The notes beneath the pieces are model-generated. The model was not told the DNA's origin and made no database searches. It worked only from the letters and a program-made list of their open reading frames with translations. 64,000 nucleotides of DNA from the NCBI GenBank assembly GCA_030762935.1, contig CM060884.1:74598696-74662695 (forward strand), written 5' to 3'. Of this stretch, positions 44,647 through 56,362 are shown piece after piece; position 1 is the first letter of the stretch, and each line of letters opens with the position of its first letter. Source of the stretch: Hymenopus coronatus (lineage: Eukaryota > Arthropoda > Insecta > Mantodea > Hymenopodidae). The position numbers were made by a program, and so were the translations under genes.

Positions 44647-45556
44647 TACACTGTAACCTCACTTATTCGTTTTTCAAGGGAGACTACTAAAACACAGTAT
44701 AAATGCGAAAGCGTGTAACAGACTTTCTCTTCTGGTATGGATTTTATCCAGAACTTTGAATTTTTCACCCAGAGTTAGGGATTTTCCTGTTTTCTTCCTT
44801 GCTGGTTTTTTCTCCTGTTTGTAACTCGAAAAGAGATAAGTGACTGTTGGAACGATAAGAAGGATACATGACAATGAAAACAACACACTAGAGTACTCGA
44901 CTTAAATCAGAGAATTGACTATTGGAAGCAAGGTTAATAGATTGTTGCAGTACATGACAATGGAACGATAAGAAGGATACATGACAATGAAAACAACACA
45001 CTAGAGTACTCGACTTAAATCAGAGAATTGACTGTAGGAAGCAAGGTTAATAGATTGTTGCAGCACATGACAATGGAACGATAAGAAGGATACATGACAA
45101 TGAAAACAGCACACTAGAGTACTCGACTTAAATCAGAGAATTGACTATTGGAAGCAAGGTTAATAGATTGTTGCAGCACATGACAATGGAACGATAAGAA
45201 GAATACATGACAATGAAAACAGCACACTAGAGTACTCGACTTAAATCAGAGAATTGACTGTTGGAAGCAAGGTTAATAGATTGCTGCAGTACATGACAAT
45301 GGAACGATAAGCGTCAATGAAAACTGCAAGCCTGGCAATTCCAAGGCTTACACAGCAAACATATCACCCCACGTTTTTTTTTAAAAACGTATAAATGGGT
45401 ACATTTTGTGTTTGGGGATCAGAAAAAGTGACGCATTACCGAGAAAACGTATAATTGAAGCAAAATGTTAATGGAGAAAGACTGGCCCCTACAATTTTAG
45501 CGTATTTGTACGAAAAATGTTGAAGTGAATAACGTATAAGCGAGTTTCAACTCTAA
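44647..45556 (-). mobile_element. Tigger/pogo-like deletion derivative
   Basis: The minus strand at about 44808-44705 encodes KKTGKSLTLGEKFKVLDKIH, close to the first CENP-B-type HTH of Tigger/jerky transposases ('KRKxLTLxEKxxVL'). The transposase then breaks off before the left end. The left end CACTGTAACCTCACTTATTCG and the reverse of the right end (GTTGAAACTCGCTTATACG) form imperfect terminal repeats of Tigger type, with TA before the left one. A 113-bp tandem array lies between the N-terminal codons and the right end. No DDE domain is left, so it is non-autonomous. Confidence 0.6.
44837..45325. repeat. 113-bp tandem repeat (about 4.2 units)
   Basis: AACGATAAGAAGGATACATG starts at 44851, 44964, 45077 and 45190 (GAATACATG in the last), with a fifth partial start at 45303, all exactly 113 bp apart. 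Units differ at only a few sites (AACAACACAC versus AACAGCACAC). The unit also contains AGAGTACTCGACTTAAATCA and TAATAGATTGTTGCAG. Confidence 0.96.
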
Positions 45557-45654
45557 AATCTTTATTCCATAATACCCTACGGTTATATTGTACTAAAGGT
45601 TGTGATATGTAGGGAATAACTATTTGAGGGTGGTGAAAGGAAGCCAAAAATATT

Positions 45655-46741
45655 AGGGTAGGCTTATAAGTCCCGGGCCTCTCAATGAAAACAGTATTAA
45701 AAATGTTTTTTGCTTTATTTCCCAATATAATCACCAGAAAGGCTAATACATTTATCATACATGTGTTCTAATTTAATTAAACCATCTCGGTCGTGCAGTT
45801 TATCAAGGTCCTCAAAATAGCTGTTCACTGCATCAATGACCTCCTCGTTGCTGTGAAATCTTCGTCTCCCAAGAATTTTTTGAGGTTTAAGAACAGGTGG
45901 TAGTCACTGGGTGCTAGATCTGGCGAATACGGTGGATGTTCAAGCAATTTAAACCTTAATTCGCACATTTTCCCATTGCAACGACTGAACGATGGGCCGG
46001 AGCGTTGCCGTGATGCAACAAGATTTTTTTTTACCAAATGAGGTATTTTTCTTTTCAGCTCATCACTCAAACGTTGCTGTAAGCTTACGTAGTACTCACC
46101 AGTGTTAATTTTACCCTTTTCCAAGTAGTAAATAAAAATAATTCGCTGTGCATCCCAGAAAAATCACGCCATAACCTTGTTAGTTGACAAAAGTGGCTTT
46201 GCCTTCTTTGGAGTTGGTTCACGTGACGCAATCCACTGTTTTCACTCTGGTTTCTTACTGGAGTGTAGTGATGTATCCAATTTCCATCCATGGTAATAAG
46301 CCGTCTCAAAAAGTCACTGGGATGTTTATGGTAGAGCTCCACATTCTCAACAGAAACAGTTTTTCTTTGCAACTTTTGATCAGGTGTCAACAAATGAGAC
46401 ACCCATTTTGCACAGATCTTATGAAAACCCAAAACATTACTTAAAATATTACCTGAACGTTCTTTTGATATGTTTACTATCTCTGCTATCTGAAATAATT
46501 TTAATCTGCGGTCTTCCAGTACTAAAAGATGATTTTTTTCAATGATCTCTGGAGTTGTCACTTCTACAGGACGTACTGAGCGAGGCTCATCACTAGTGCT
46601 CGTACGTCCCATTTTAAACTCTACAATCCACCTTTCCATCATTGAATATGAAGGAGCAGAGTCTTTCAATGTGCTGTCAATTTCCTCCTTGATTTCTTTA
46701 GGCGTTGAGCCTTTCAAATGAAAGTATTAGTCACTGCTCAT
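45655..46741 (-). pseudogene. Mariner transposase remnant 3
   Basis: The minus strand begins with ATG at 46741; codon 5 is a stop. HTH region: GSTPKEIKEEIDSTLKDSAP, WIVEFKMGRTSTSDEPRS, then IIEKNHLLVLEDRRLKLFQI. Catalytic region: RRLITMDGNWIHHYTPV, with first Asp present, Gly for the usual Glu and Asn for Thr. A frameshift follows shortly after, then a stop before FFWDAQRIIFIYYLEKG. A second shift lies near the second Asp, whose HHDNA motif reads HHGNA. PPYSPDLAPSDYHLF (third Asp) is intact, and the protein ends ...GDYIGK at 45715. Terminal sequence TAAGTCCCGGGCCTCTCAATG (45668) corresponds to the end of remnant 1. Full-length but dead. Confidence 0.9.
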
Positions 46742-47514
46742 TTTTCCAGCTCCTTCATTTTTGTGAAAAATTCTAAAGTTGTCTTGTTTAAAATGCTATT
46801 ATTCGAAAACTAAACAAGCTATTGACCTGTAACTATGAATGCAAGCGAGTCTAGAGTTAAACTTTACGATGTTGTCCAACTGGCCTAGTGGCGTCACATC
46901 TGAGTGAGGCTCTGGACTTATCAGCCAACCCTCGCAGCAGAGCAATAATAACACTGTGACTTAGATTAGGGTAATATATTGTGAAAGATTAAATAATTTG
47001 TTGGTCACGAAAGAAAGAAGTAAGAAGTTTGTTTGTAGAGCAATTAAAGAAGATCGTGTGAGAGTAACACATTACATTTTTTGAGTTGTGCTATTCACAT
47101 AGACAGACAAACACAGAGAAAATTATCTAAAAATTTATTTTTGGATCAACGGTCATAAAATATGCATTATATTTCTTTGGTTTCAACAAAATACTTCTGT
47201 ACTCCCTGCAAGTAAAGAATGTAGTATGACTGTCGGCTTTACAAACGGAGTTTCTCCAGCGACCCGCAAGTTTCCATATGCCCGGGAGGAAATGTTTTCT
47301 CCTGAACAGGCAACCAGGCATGCATCTGAGGTGAATTGATGGTCCGCTTAGGGCATCTTTAAGCGCATCTCAGATTGGAAATGTGTGCGGTCTCTGGAAT
47401 GGAAACATTTTCCACTGAACAAGAACAAATTCAAGGTTAGATCTTCTTCAGGGCAAAAACGGTAACATTACAACGAGAAAATCTAAAGAAAGTTCACAAA
47501 TATAACATTCACAT
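46742..47514. other. Spacer with old TE-1 fragment
   Basis: A minus TE-1 end of the GTAACACAT subtype lies at about 46985-47085 (GTAGAGCAATTAAAGAAGATCG, GAGTAACACATTACA). The rest is unassigned. Confidence 0.5.
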
Positions 47515-48370
47515 AGCTTTCTCTACACGATATCGCTCATTTTAAGGCCTCTTTTATGAAATATTCTTACAAGATTTTAATTTCTCTACCGCATACAATA
47601 CACATAGCAGAACATACATATCCGATACCTTAAATGCATGTTTACAGGGGCCGTAAATAAAATTGAAAAGTTCTTTTTTTCCTTTGTGTGCACGCATGTG
47701 TGTGCCTTTGTTTCTGTGAATAATTAAAACAAAAATAGTAGACATTTAGAGGTCTGATTATGCAGGTAAGCAAAAATCCGTTAAATCCATCCAGAATAAA
47801 GTAGTCTTCAGAAGCTATTCCCAGAAAATTCAAGATATACATTTTATTATATACGAAATTTTAATCAAAATCGTTAGAGCCATTTTTAAGAAAAATCCAC
47901 ATTTTCGAAACTCTTTCTATGTAAAAGGTAGTCTGGGGTGGGGATGGATTTTCTTGAAAATCGTTGTGTCGCATCCTTGGAGGATACTAAACTTATATAC
48001 CAAGTTTGATTTTTAACGCACTTTTCGTTTTTGAGCTGTCCTGTCCACAGACACACACTCGCAGACACACAGACACACACGGACATATTTCTAAAAATAT
48101 TTTTTTTTGGATTCAGGGCCTCTCAAAACATATTTTTCCGGTGAAATCTCGGTATCGAATTTTTGGGTGCAATACAATACGTTCTCTATACACTAAGTAC
48201 ATAGTACGTATAGAGAAAGTAATATCTGACTATCGATTTAATGTAGTGTATTCGCTTATTTTGTTTCCACTTAAGAGGAAGCACTGCTTATGTTTATCTT
48301 GATGTAGATAATATTTTACGAGAATGGTGTGTAGAGAAAGTCGTGGTACTAGAACACATTCCTGTTGAGA
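47515..48370. mobile_element. TE-1 fragments in alternating orientation
   Basis: 47515-47750 is a decayed minus piece with the palindromic end. 47756-48220 is a plus 3' half (CATCCAGAATAAAGTAGTC to TATAGAGAAAGT) with CA tract at 48048-48082. 48225-48370 is a minus 3'-end piece (GTGTAGAGAAAGTCGTGG). It reads as minus-plus-minus mosaicism. Confidence 0.8.
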
Positions 48371-48639
48371 TATCCCAGTAGGCCCTGAGCACCTGAGATA
48401 CAAACTGACAACATTGTCATTGTGGTGGTTCACTTGCATCATCACGATTCTAGCTACACCATGTTGGTAAGCCTGAAGCGAGGTTTCGTGTGATAGACCC
48501 TATACAGACATGATATATCTGTTGACAATGATGAGTTTATTCCATTCAGGAACATACGTGCTAAGGATTTTTACTACCGTAAGGAAGAAATACAACCAAA
48601 ATGTTCCATTTACATACCTTTCTCAATCTGTGGTGTAAA
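48371..48639. other. Unassigned spacer
   Basis: No repeat or gene recognised. Confidence 0.4.
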
Positions 48640-49430
48640 AATCTCATGTATTCCATTCATATGACTTTCTCTATATCTCTGCAACAAATTATTGTTAAAA
48701 AGCTTAGGCTTTTATTTACTTCATGCTAATTGACAAAACATTAGCAGAAATAGTCTTATTACTTGCTTCCTTTAAATTGAAGCAAAATAAGGACTATAGG
48801 CTAAAGTGAAAGCCAAAAGCTGGTTGCTGTGTGACTGAAGTTCCTTTGTTTGTACGGACAGGAGTTGACAACTTTTCAAAGCTGAAATCAAAAACAAGGA
48901 ATATCTCAAAAGCGATCAACTCCACGAAAAGAATGTTTATCGCATAAATCGTGTGTTTTAAGGTAATCTACATTTTTGTGTGATAAGTGTTTGTCCATCT
49001 CTTACGGTTTAGCTGTTATGCAAAATTCCGTAAAATTCATCCAGAATAAAGTAGTCTTCAGAGGCTGTTTCTAGAAAATTCAAGATATACATTTTATTTC
49101 TCAGGTAAGTATTTTAATATTCGATATTTTAATCAAAATCATTACAGTCATTTTTGAAAAAAAACGTTTCATGTAAGTTTAGGGTGGAGAATTTTTCTCA
49201 AAAGCTTTATGTCGCATCCTTGCAAGATATTAAACTTATGTACCAGGTTTGGAATTTTACCGACTTTTCGTTTTTGAGTTATCGTGTTGATTGGCATACG
49301 GACACACATAAACACACACACACACATGGACAATTTTGTGAAAATGCTTTTTTGGGGTGAAGGGGACCCTTAAACATATATTTCTAATGAAATCTCGCTA
49401 TCGAATTTTTGGGTGGACCTTCTCTATACA
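48640..49430 (+). mobile_element. TE-1 copy, palindrome truncated
   Basis: Hairpin and ACTTTCTCTATATC at 48664, complete body, CA tract at 49303-49327. The copy stops in the middle of the terminal palindrome (CTTCTCTATACACTAC), and another TE-1 begins there. Confidence 0.88.
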
Positions 49431-49794
49431 CTACTCTTACAAAAGCTTATACTTCAATCTATTGCACTCTAATCAAGATAAACATTAGCAGAAATGGTCT
49501 TATTACTTGCTTCCTTGTAAGTAGAAGGAAAATAAGGGAGTACACCAGATTAAAGTGACAAATATTTTAAAAGGTGGCCGCTATGTAATTGAAATTCATT
49601 TCTCTATGTTTAACTAGGAGTAAAAAAAAAAAAAAAAAAAAAACGAATCTGAAAATCTCGTTTGACAAAAGTTTAAGAGTCTTAAAATTGAAACAAATTC
49701 CATGGAATTTCTCGGAAAGAGTTGACTACACACATAACTGTATATGACATAAATTGTGTGCTAAACTTTAGCAAGCGCTAAATCCTCATCATTT

Positions 49795-49854
<60 letters not shown>

Positions 49855-49980
49855 CTGGCCATGAAAAGAGTATCGTTTCTGTTATAAATATTTAGTTGAT
49901 GTAGACAAGAACATCTTTTGTAAGAATACTTTGTTTGCAGAACACCCAAAATAAGTTGCGTGAATGGATTACAGCACATT
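49431..49980. mobile_element. TE-1 pieces with A and TC tracts
   Basis: 49431-49770 is a plus 5' half (CTAATCAAGATAAACATTAGC to CATAAATTGTGTG) interrupted by an A run at 49623-49643. A (TC)n tract at 49799-49851 sits where the consensus has CCATCTCTTACGG. 49885-49980 is a minus 3'-end piece (GTTGATGTAGACAAG to GTGAATGGATTACAGCACAT). Confidence 0.75.
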
Positions 49981-50705
49981 TTTAGTTTCTCAAGCACGTA
50001 TGTGCAATGTAAATTGTAAAAAGACGGTATTGTAGTCCACCCAAAAAATAGATGCCGAGATCTTATCGGAAATATATGTTTTGAAACACCCTGAATCAAA
50101 AGAAAAAAAAATTAAAAACAGGTCCTTGTGTGTGTGTCTGTGTGTGTGCCTGTGTGTGTGCATATGGGCAGCTTACGTACCAAACTCAATATATAAGTTC
50201 AGTATCTTTTAATGATGCGACACAAACAATTTCAATTTCCCATCCCCAATTAACTTTTGCGTGGAACTTTTTCGAAACATTTTATTTTACAAAAAAAAAA
50301 TTTCTCTAACGTCTTTAATTAAAATTACATCTTTTTAAAATATTTTCGTAACAAACGAAATGTAATTCCGAATTTTCTGGGAATAGGCTCTGAAGGCATG
50401 TTCACTCTGGATGCCATTTGTATAACTGGTAAATCCGTAAGAGATAAACAAAAACTTACTACAGAAGAATGTCGTTAATTTAAAAAAGATGTTAAAACAC
50501 AACATTTATATCATATACACCTTTTATTTAGACTTCACCACAATATTTTCTGAGTTATTAGTTTTTGTATTAACCAACTTGAACTTTCGTCAAACGGGAA
50601 GACATATTTATTTTTTCTGTTGTTAATTCTTAGCAAATAAGAGAACCGAATTTCAATTGTTTCACATGACAACCAACTTTTACGCGATTGGACTATCACT
50701 TTATT
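49981..50705 (-). mobile_element. TE-1 copy, minus, palindrome decayed
   Basis: GTCTGTGTGTGTGCCTGTG tract at 50126-50166. Body blocks present to the CACTTTATTCCC region, where a 26-bp tandem repeat takes over. Confidence 0.82.
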
Positions 50706-50848
50706 CCCTTATTACTTTAGTTTACTGTATTCCCTTATTACTTTAGTTTACTGTATTCCCTTATTACTTTAGTTTACTGTATTCCCTTATTACTTTACGT
50801 ACTATGAACATAGTGTATGGAGAAGGTAATGCACCCTTATTACTTTAA
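50706..50848. repeat. 26-bp tandem repeat and duplicated half-palindrome
   Basis: CCCTTATTACTTTAGTTTAC starts at 50706, 50732 and 50758, and its truncated fourth copy at 50784, each 26 bp apart. The array then runs into ACGTACTATGAACATAGTG, GGAGAAGGTAATGCACCC, and repeats TTATTACTTTAAGTACACG before the same GGAGAAGGTAATGCACCC. The TE-1 end is thus partly doubled. Confidence 0.85.
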
Positions 50849-51645
50849 GTACACGTACTATGGAGAAGGTAATGCACCCAAAAATTCGATACCGAGATTT
50901 CACAGGAAATACATGTTTTGGGTCCCCTTGAATCCATAAAAAGCATTTTTACAAAAAAGGTCCGTGTGTGTCTGTGTGTTTGTGGATAGCATAGCTCAAA
51001 ATCGAAACGACCGTTGAATACTAAACTTGGTATTTAAGTTTGGTATTTTCCAAGGGTGATTTTCAAGTAAATCCCCCACCTCCAACTATCCTTTACACGG
51101 AACTTTTTTCGATAACTAATATTTTCTCAAAAATGGCTCTAACAATTTTTATTAAACTATCGTATATCAAAGATATTTCCCTGACAAATAAAATTTATGT
51201 TTTAAATTTTCTGGGAATAGCTTCAGAACACTACTTTATTCTGGATGAAATTTACGGAATTTTGTATAACCCTAAACCCTAAGAGATGCACAAAAACTTA
51301 CCACACAAAAATATAGAGCATATTAAAACACACAATTTAATTTATATACATTTTATCGTGAATTTGATCGTTTTTTTAGTTATTCCTTATTTTTACCACC
51401 ATCTTTGAAAACTTATACCTTTCTCATATAGGAATTTGCTAACTCCTGTCCATACAAACAAAGGAACCAGCTCTTGACTCTCGCTTTTATCTAAGGTACT
51501 CCCTTATTTCGCTTCTGCTTTCAAGGAAACAAGTAATAAGACTATTTTTGCCAATTTTTTCTCGATTAGAATGAAGTTAATAAATAGAAGGCTAAGCTTT
51601 TGTTCCAGAGATGTAGAGAAAGTCATGTGAATGGAACCCATCAGA
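50849..51645 (-). mobile_element. TE-1 copy
   Basis: Starts in the palindrome (ACACGTACTATGGAG), full body, and ends GATGTAGAGAAAGTCATGTGAATGG at 51609-51633. Confidence 0.9.
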
Positions 51646-51775
51646 TTTTTTCTGCTTTCAAGCCCAGTCGTGTTAATGTTTATCTCGATTAGCATGATGT
51701 ATGTAGATAAAAGAATAATCTTCATTGTTGATTAGCTACAGAAAGTCATGTGAGTGGAGCACATCAGAGCTTTTG
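51646..51775 (-). mobile_element. TE-1 3'-end duplicate
   Basis: A second copy of the distal 120 bp (GTTTATCTCGATTAGCATG to GAAAGTCATGTGAGTGGAGC) in the same orientation. It parallels the duplicate at 20246. Confidence 0.8.
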
Positions 51776-51914
51776 CATAAAAAACAGTAGCGTTATATGT
51801 GTCAGTGAAATATTAAAATACCTACATGAAAATGTGTCTTAGTGATCATTAGGTTTCATATTACATTTGTTCTCAGTTTAAAATCTCTTTTGGTTGTGTT
51901 GGAAATCCTCATAT

Positions 51915-52788
51915 AAAACTCTGATGTGTTACACTCACATGATCTTCTCCACCTGCTCTACAAGTAACTTCATGCTTTAGATTATTATTCTTCCTTTACT
52001 ATGCTAATCAAGATAAACTTTAGCAGAATGTTTTTATTACTTAGTTCCTTATAAGTAGAAGGGAACTAAAGGAATGTGCTATGTTAAAGTGATATTCAAA
52101 TGTTTTAAAAGCTGTCGTTTTGGACTGTCATTAAAATTGCTTCTTTGCTTGGCCAGAAGTAGAATAAAAAAAAAACTGTCACTTCCTGTCTGAGAAGAGT
52201 GTAAGCTGAAACCAATAACAATAAATATCTCGGAAACGTTACCTCCACAGCAAAAAGGTAAAGGACATAAATTGTGTGTTTTGACGAGATCTACACTAAT
52301 TTTTTGTGTATCTCTTACGGTTTAGCAGCTAAGCAATATTCGGCGAAATTCATCAAAATAAAAAGGTCTTCAAAACCAATTCCCCAAAAAAATATTAGAT
52401 ATGTATATCTACATTTTATTTGATATGTAAATATATCTAATGTATGGTACTTTAATCAAACTCATTAAAACCATTTTTAAGAAAATCAAACTTTTCGAAA
52501 ATTTTTCCATATAAAGGTTGTTTGTAGTGGGGAGATTTGCTCGAAAGCCTTCGTGATGTGTCCTTTAAATTTACTAAATCTATAAAGAAGTTTGATATTT
52601 AACAATATTTTTGTGTTTGAGCTGTTCTGTCCATAGACACACATTCACGCACAACGGGCCTTTTTCAAAATTTTTTTTTAATCAGGGGGTTCTAAAACCT
52701 GTATTCCCAGTGAAATCTCGGTATAGAATTTTTGTTGCAATACCATAACTTCTCTATTCACTATGTACATAGTTCGTGTAGAGAAAGT
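51915..52788 (+). mobile_element. TE-1 copy, diverged
   Basis: Hairpin CTGATGTGTTACACTCACATGA, ATCTTCTCCACC at 51942, and end GTGTAGAGAAAGT at 52788. It shares the TTACACTCACATGA subtype with the 17.4-kb piece. Confidence 0.88.
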
Positions 52789-53150
52789 AAAAATGTTGTA
52801 TAATACAGTTGCTTGTACAATAATATTAGTATTATAATGTGTTATTGCTTATATATAAGTAGGAATACTCCTAACCTTAGTTTCTTACACGAGAATACCA
52901 AACTTTGTTTCCAAATACTATATGCGAGAGAACGGTCTGCCCTCAGCGGACAGTGACCTATTGCTACCATTCCGGACAGGTTGTAACATGAATACCTCTT
53001 TCATGACGCTCCTGGGAATAACAGCACTCTCAAACAAAACCTTCATATCTGCCAAGCCAACCCGCAAATTGTGTTTCTTTTTCCTGCTATCCCATCCCTG
53101 ACACCATACACTACTCTGACCTACTTCATCTATACTTGTATGTATATTTG
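52789..53150. other. Unassigned spacer
   Basis: GC-moderate stretch (CGGACAGGTTGTAACATG, CCATCCCTGACACCATAC) without a recognised repeat or frame. Confidence 0.4.
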
Positions 53151-53680
53151 AATGTCTATATGTGCATGTATATATGGGTGTACAAATATATGTATGAATT
53201 TATATACCCAGGTTTGTGAGTATGTATGCTTCTACATATATATGTAAATTTTGTGTATGTAAGGGTGCACGTATATATGTAGGTAAGTGTGTACCTACGT
53301 ATGTATGTATGTATGTATGTATGTATGTATGTATGTATGTATGTATGTATGTATGTATGTATGTATGTATGTATGTGTGTATGTATGTATGTATGTATGT
53401 ATGTATGTATGTATGTGTGTGTATGTGTATGTACGTATGTATATATGTTTGTGGGAATGTATGTTTCTACTTATGTTTGTATATGTGTACGTAAGTATGC
53501 AAGTTTGTATTTATGTATGTGAGTAAATACATATAAACGAATATATGTACATATTGAAGCCTGTATGTATGAGTTTTGTATCTGTATATGTATGTACGTT
53601 TGTATGAGTGTAAGTAAATATGTATGCACGTATCTATGAGTGTACCAATATGTTAGATACGTATGCATGCTGTATGATTG
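53151..53680. repeat. (TGTA)n microsatellite region
   Basis: Near-perfect (TATG)n at about 53299-53415 with single interruptions (TGTGTATG), embedded in 500 bp of imperfect TGTA-rich DNA. Long open frames made of CMYV repeats in all three plus frames are artefacts of the 4-bp unit. Confidence 0.97.
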
Positions 53681-53682
53681 TG

Positions 53683-53845
53683 GTGGACAAAGCAGCGCAG
53701 GGGCGGGTTTTCTCCGGGTGCTCCGGTTTCCAACGCCATGGCGTTGCACCGGTGCTCCATTTGCATTCATGTATCATCAGTGTCACCGGCTGCGGTGCCA
53801 CACGTAGTTAAACTGGGCTTTAAACACTACCAAAAATCAGTGGAA
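53683..53845 (+). mobile_element. SINE-B 3' portion
   Basis: GTGGACAAAGCAGCGCAGGG, GGTTTTCTCCGGGTGCTCC and CATTCATGTATCATCAGTG, ending GGGCTTTAAACACTACCAAAA. The end is identical in kind to the 57-bp insertion at 33917. The tRNA-like head is absent. Confidence 0.75.
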
Positions 53846-54270
53846 GGTTTGAGAACTCTTTACAAAAGTAAAAATTTCAACTTAAAGATCTCTGAACAAT
53901 AATGCAGACCTAACAATTGCTCTATATTCAACAAATGCTAAAGTGTAATTCTATAGCTATAATATATAATAGTCAATATGTGTGCATGCAGGTGTGTATA
54001 TATATAATATACACACACAGATATATACTTATAAGCTAACGCTAAATGAAAAAAAAAATAGATTTGGTTCTTGCTTGGCCTTCCCGGGAGTAAAACAAAA
54101 GATATAATGTGGACAGCATAAAATAAGAGCCAGAAATCTATGCCGTAAGGTAAGAATGATCTCCAACATAAAATTTCAATTTTGCCCACTTCACAGGATT
54201 AATTATACAATTTCAAACAATGTCCGCCAAAGATATCACATGTTTCATTTTGTTATTATAATAAAAAACA
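53846..54270. other. Unassigned spacer
   Basis: AT-rich with short TA/CA tracts near 54000. Nothing recognised. Confidence 0.45.
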
Positions 54271-55114
54271 TCTGATGTGATCCATTCACATGACTTTCTC
54301 TACATCCCTGAAAAAAATATAAAAATGCTTATGCCCATATTTACTTAATGTTAATTGAGAAAAGATTAGCAGAAATTATGTTATTATTTGTTGTTACTTG
54401 TGAGTATAAGCGAAATAATTGAATATCATAGGTTAAAGTGATAACTAAAAGCTGGTCGCTACGTAACTGATGTTCCTTTGTTTGTATGGACAGGTGCTGA
54501 GAAATTCCTGTATGAGAAAAGTATGTGTTTCAAAGCTGAAACCAATAAAAAGGAATATCTAAAAAACGACCAACTCTACGAAAAAAAATGTACATAACAT
54601 AAATTGTATGTTTTAACGTGCTCTACAATTTTGTGTAGTAAGTTACTGTTCATCGCTTATGGTTTAGCAGTTATGCAAAATTTCGTAAAATACATCCAGT
54701 ATAAAGTAGTATTCAGAGGCTATTCCCAGAAAATTCAAGATTTACATTTTATTTCTCTAGTAAATATTTTTAATATAAGTTATTTTAATCAAAATTGTTA
54801 GAGCCATTTTTGAAAAAATCAACATTTTTGAGAAAAAAAAAAGGTCCAGGGGGGATTTTCTTGGAAATCTTCGTGTCGCATCCTTGGAAGTTACAAAATA
54901 TAAATACCAAGTTTGGTTTTTAACGGATTTTTTGTTTTTGAACCATACTGCCCACAGACACTCGGATACAACGGACCTTTTTCTAAAAATGCTTTTTCTT
55001 ATGGATTCAGGGGATACCAAAACATATATTTCCGGTGAAATCTTGGTATCGAATTGTTGGGTGTATTACAATACCCTCTCTATACACTATGTACATAGTA
55101 CGTGTAGAGAAAGT
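54271..55114 (+). mobile_element. TE-1 copy, near full length
   Basis: Hairpin CTGATGTGATCCATTCACATGA, ACTTTCTCTACATC at 54293, palindrome intact, and end GTGTAGAGAAAGT at 55114. The CA tract is lost (CACAGACACTCGG). A mariner lies 45 bp further on. Confidence 0.93.
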
Positions 55115-55158
55115 AAAAATCGAAGGAAAGATGATCAAGGACAGGTCCACCTTACATA

Positions 55159-56362
55159 TACTAGGGGTGTTCAATAAACCCTTAGAAAATCCAAAAAAAT
55201 TACACTCGTAGCAGCTTAAAAAGTTTGTATTTAGTCTCTTACTGGACGTCAGTTACAGTTACATCCACGTGGCACAGGCGCTTTTCTCAAAAACCTTGTG
55301 CTTCTTTAGAAAAATGGACAAATCGAGGTTCGTGCGGTGATTAAACACTTCTAACATATCAACCACCAAAAGAGACAAAAGTCGAGGTGAATGAAGTTCG
55401 TCGCCAATCTTCTCCTGTGTTAGCAACATTTTTTAGTTGCAGCATGGCCGTACATGCACAAATGATGAACATCGTTCTGGACGTAGTAGTACAGACTACC
55501 TCAGAAATGATTGCCAAATTGGAGGATATAGTTTTGAGTGATCAACGAATCAAAGTTCGCGAAATAGTAGAGGCCACGACATATCACAAGATAGTGTTCT
55601 CAATGTTGCAACAAAATTAGGTCTCACAAACATGTGTGCTGTGTTTGCTCTCTATGGAGAATAAATGTAATCGTAGATCAATCTGGAAACTGGTTGAGCA
55701 CTTTTCCGTCGCAACCCTGACGAGTTTCTGCGTCGATACATAACTGTTGATGAAACTTACATATACTACTACACTTCAGAGACAAAAGTGCAGTCGAAAC
55801 AGTGGTTTTTTAAAGGCGTAGGAGGCATAGGAGGTGAAATTTGCTGACAAGGTGATGGCCTAGGTTTTTTAGGATGCACGTGAAATAATCTACATTTATT
55901 ACTTGTAGAAATGCAGGACGATAAATACTGAACCATGTGCATCGTTATTGCATTGGCTGAAAGGATAAATCAATAAAAAAACCGCCCCCATATGGCAAAG
56001 ACACAGACTCTCTTCCATGAAGACAATACAAGGGCGCACCCTGCGCAGGTTTGGTGGCAAAAACTGTACAATTAAGGTTTGAAATACTACATCACACTCT
56101 GTATTCACCCGATTTAGCCCCCAAGGAGTCTTTTATTTATTTTCAAACTTGAAAAAGTGGACTCGGGTAAAAGAAGAGGTCGTGTCCCAAACCATGCCTG
56201 TTTTGAGTACCTTCCAAAATGCACTTTTTGAAATACCTAAAACAGTTGGAGGAACGTTATTAAAAGTCTACCGTGCTAAAAGGAGATTATGTTGAAAAAT
56301 AAAAAAAAAAAAAACTACCAAAATAATTTGTTTTTCTAAGGATGTATTGAATACCCCTCGTA
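55159..56362 (+). mobile_element. Mariner element, both ends present (1200 bp)
   Basis: The element is 55161-56360 with TA on both sides. Ends CTAGGGGTGTTCAATAAACC and, reversed, CGAGGGGTATTCAATACATC form terminal repeats of about 30 bp. The plus-strand transposase is broken by stops. Motifs are RRYITVDETYIYYYTSE (first Asp), HEDNTRAHPAQ (second Asp) and LYSPDLAPKES, where the third catalytic Asp is lost. The tail AAAAGGAGATTATGTTG is shared with remnants at 25.3 and 40.2 kb. Total length is close to the 1.2-1.3 kb usual for mariner. Confidence 0.92.

Noticed and set aside
45715..46741. Active mariner transposase
   Set aside because: Nonsense at codon 5, at least two frameshifts and HHGN in place of the second catalytic Asp motif.
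49761..50099. Protein with an Arg-Glu repeat
   Set aside because: It comes from the (TC)n tract and TE-1 sequence on the opposite strand. No homology outside the tract.
53216..53526. Cys/Met/Tyr/Val-repeat proteins in three frames
   Set aside because: They are translations of a (TGTA)n microsatellite. All three frames give the same periodic peptide, so they carry no coding evidence.
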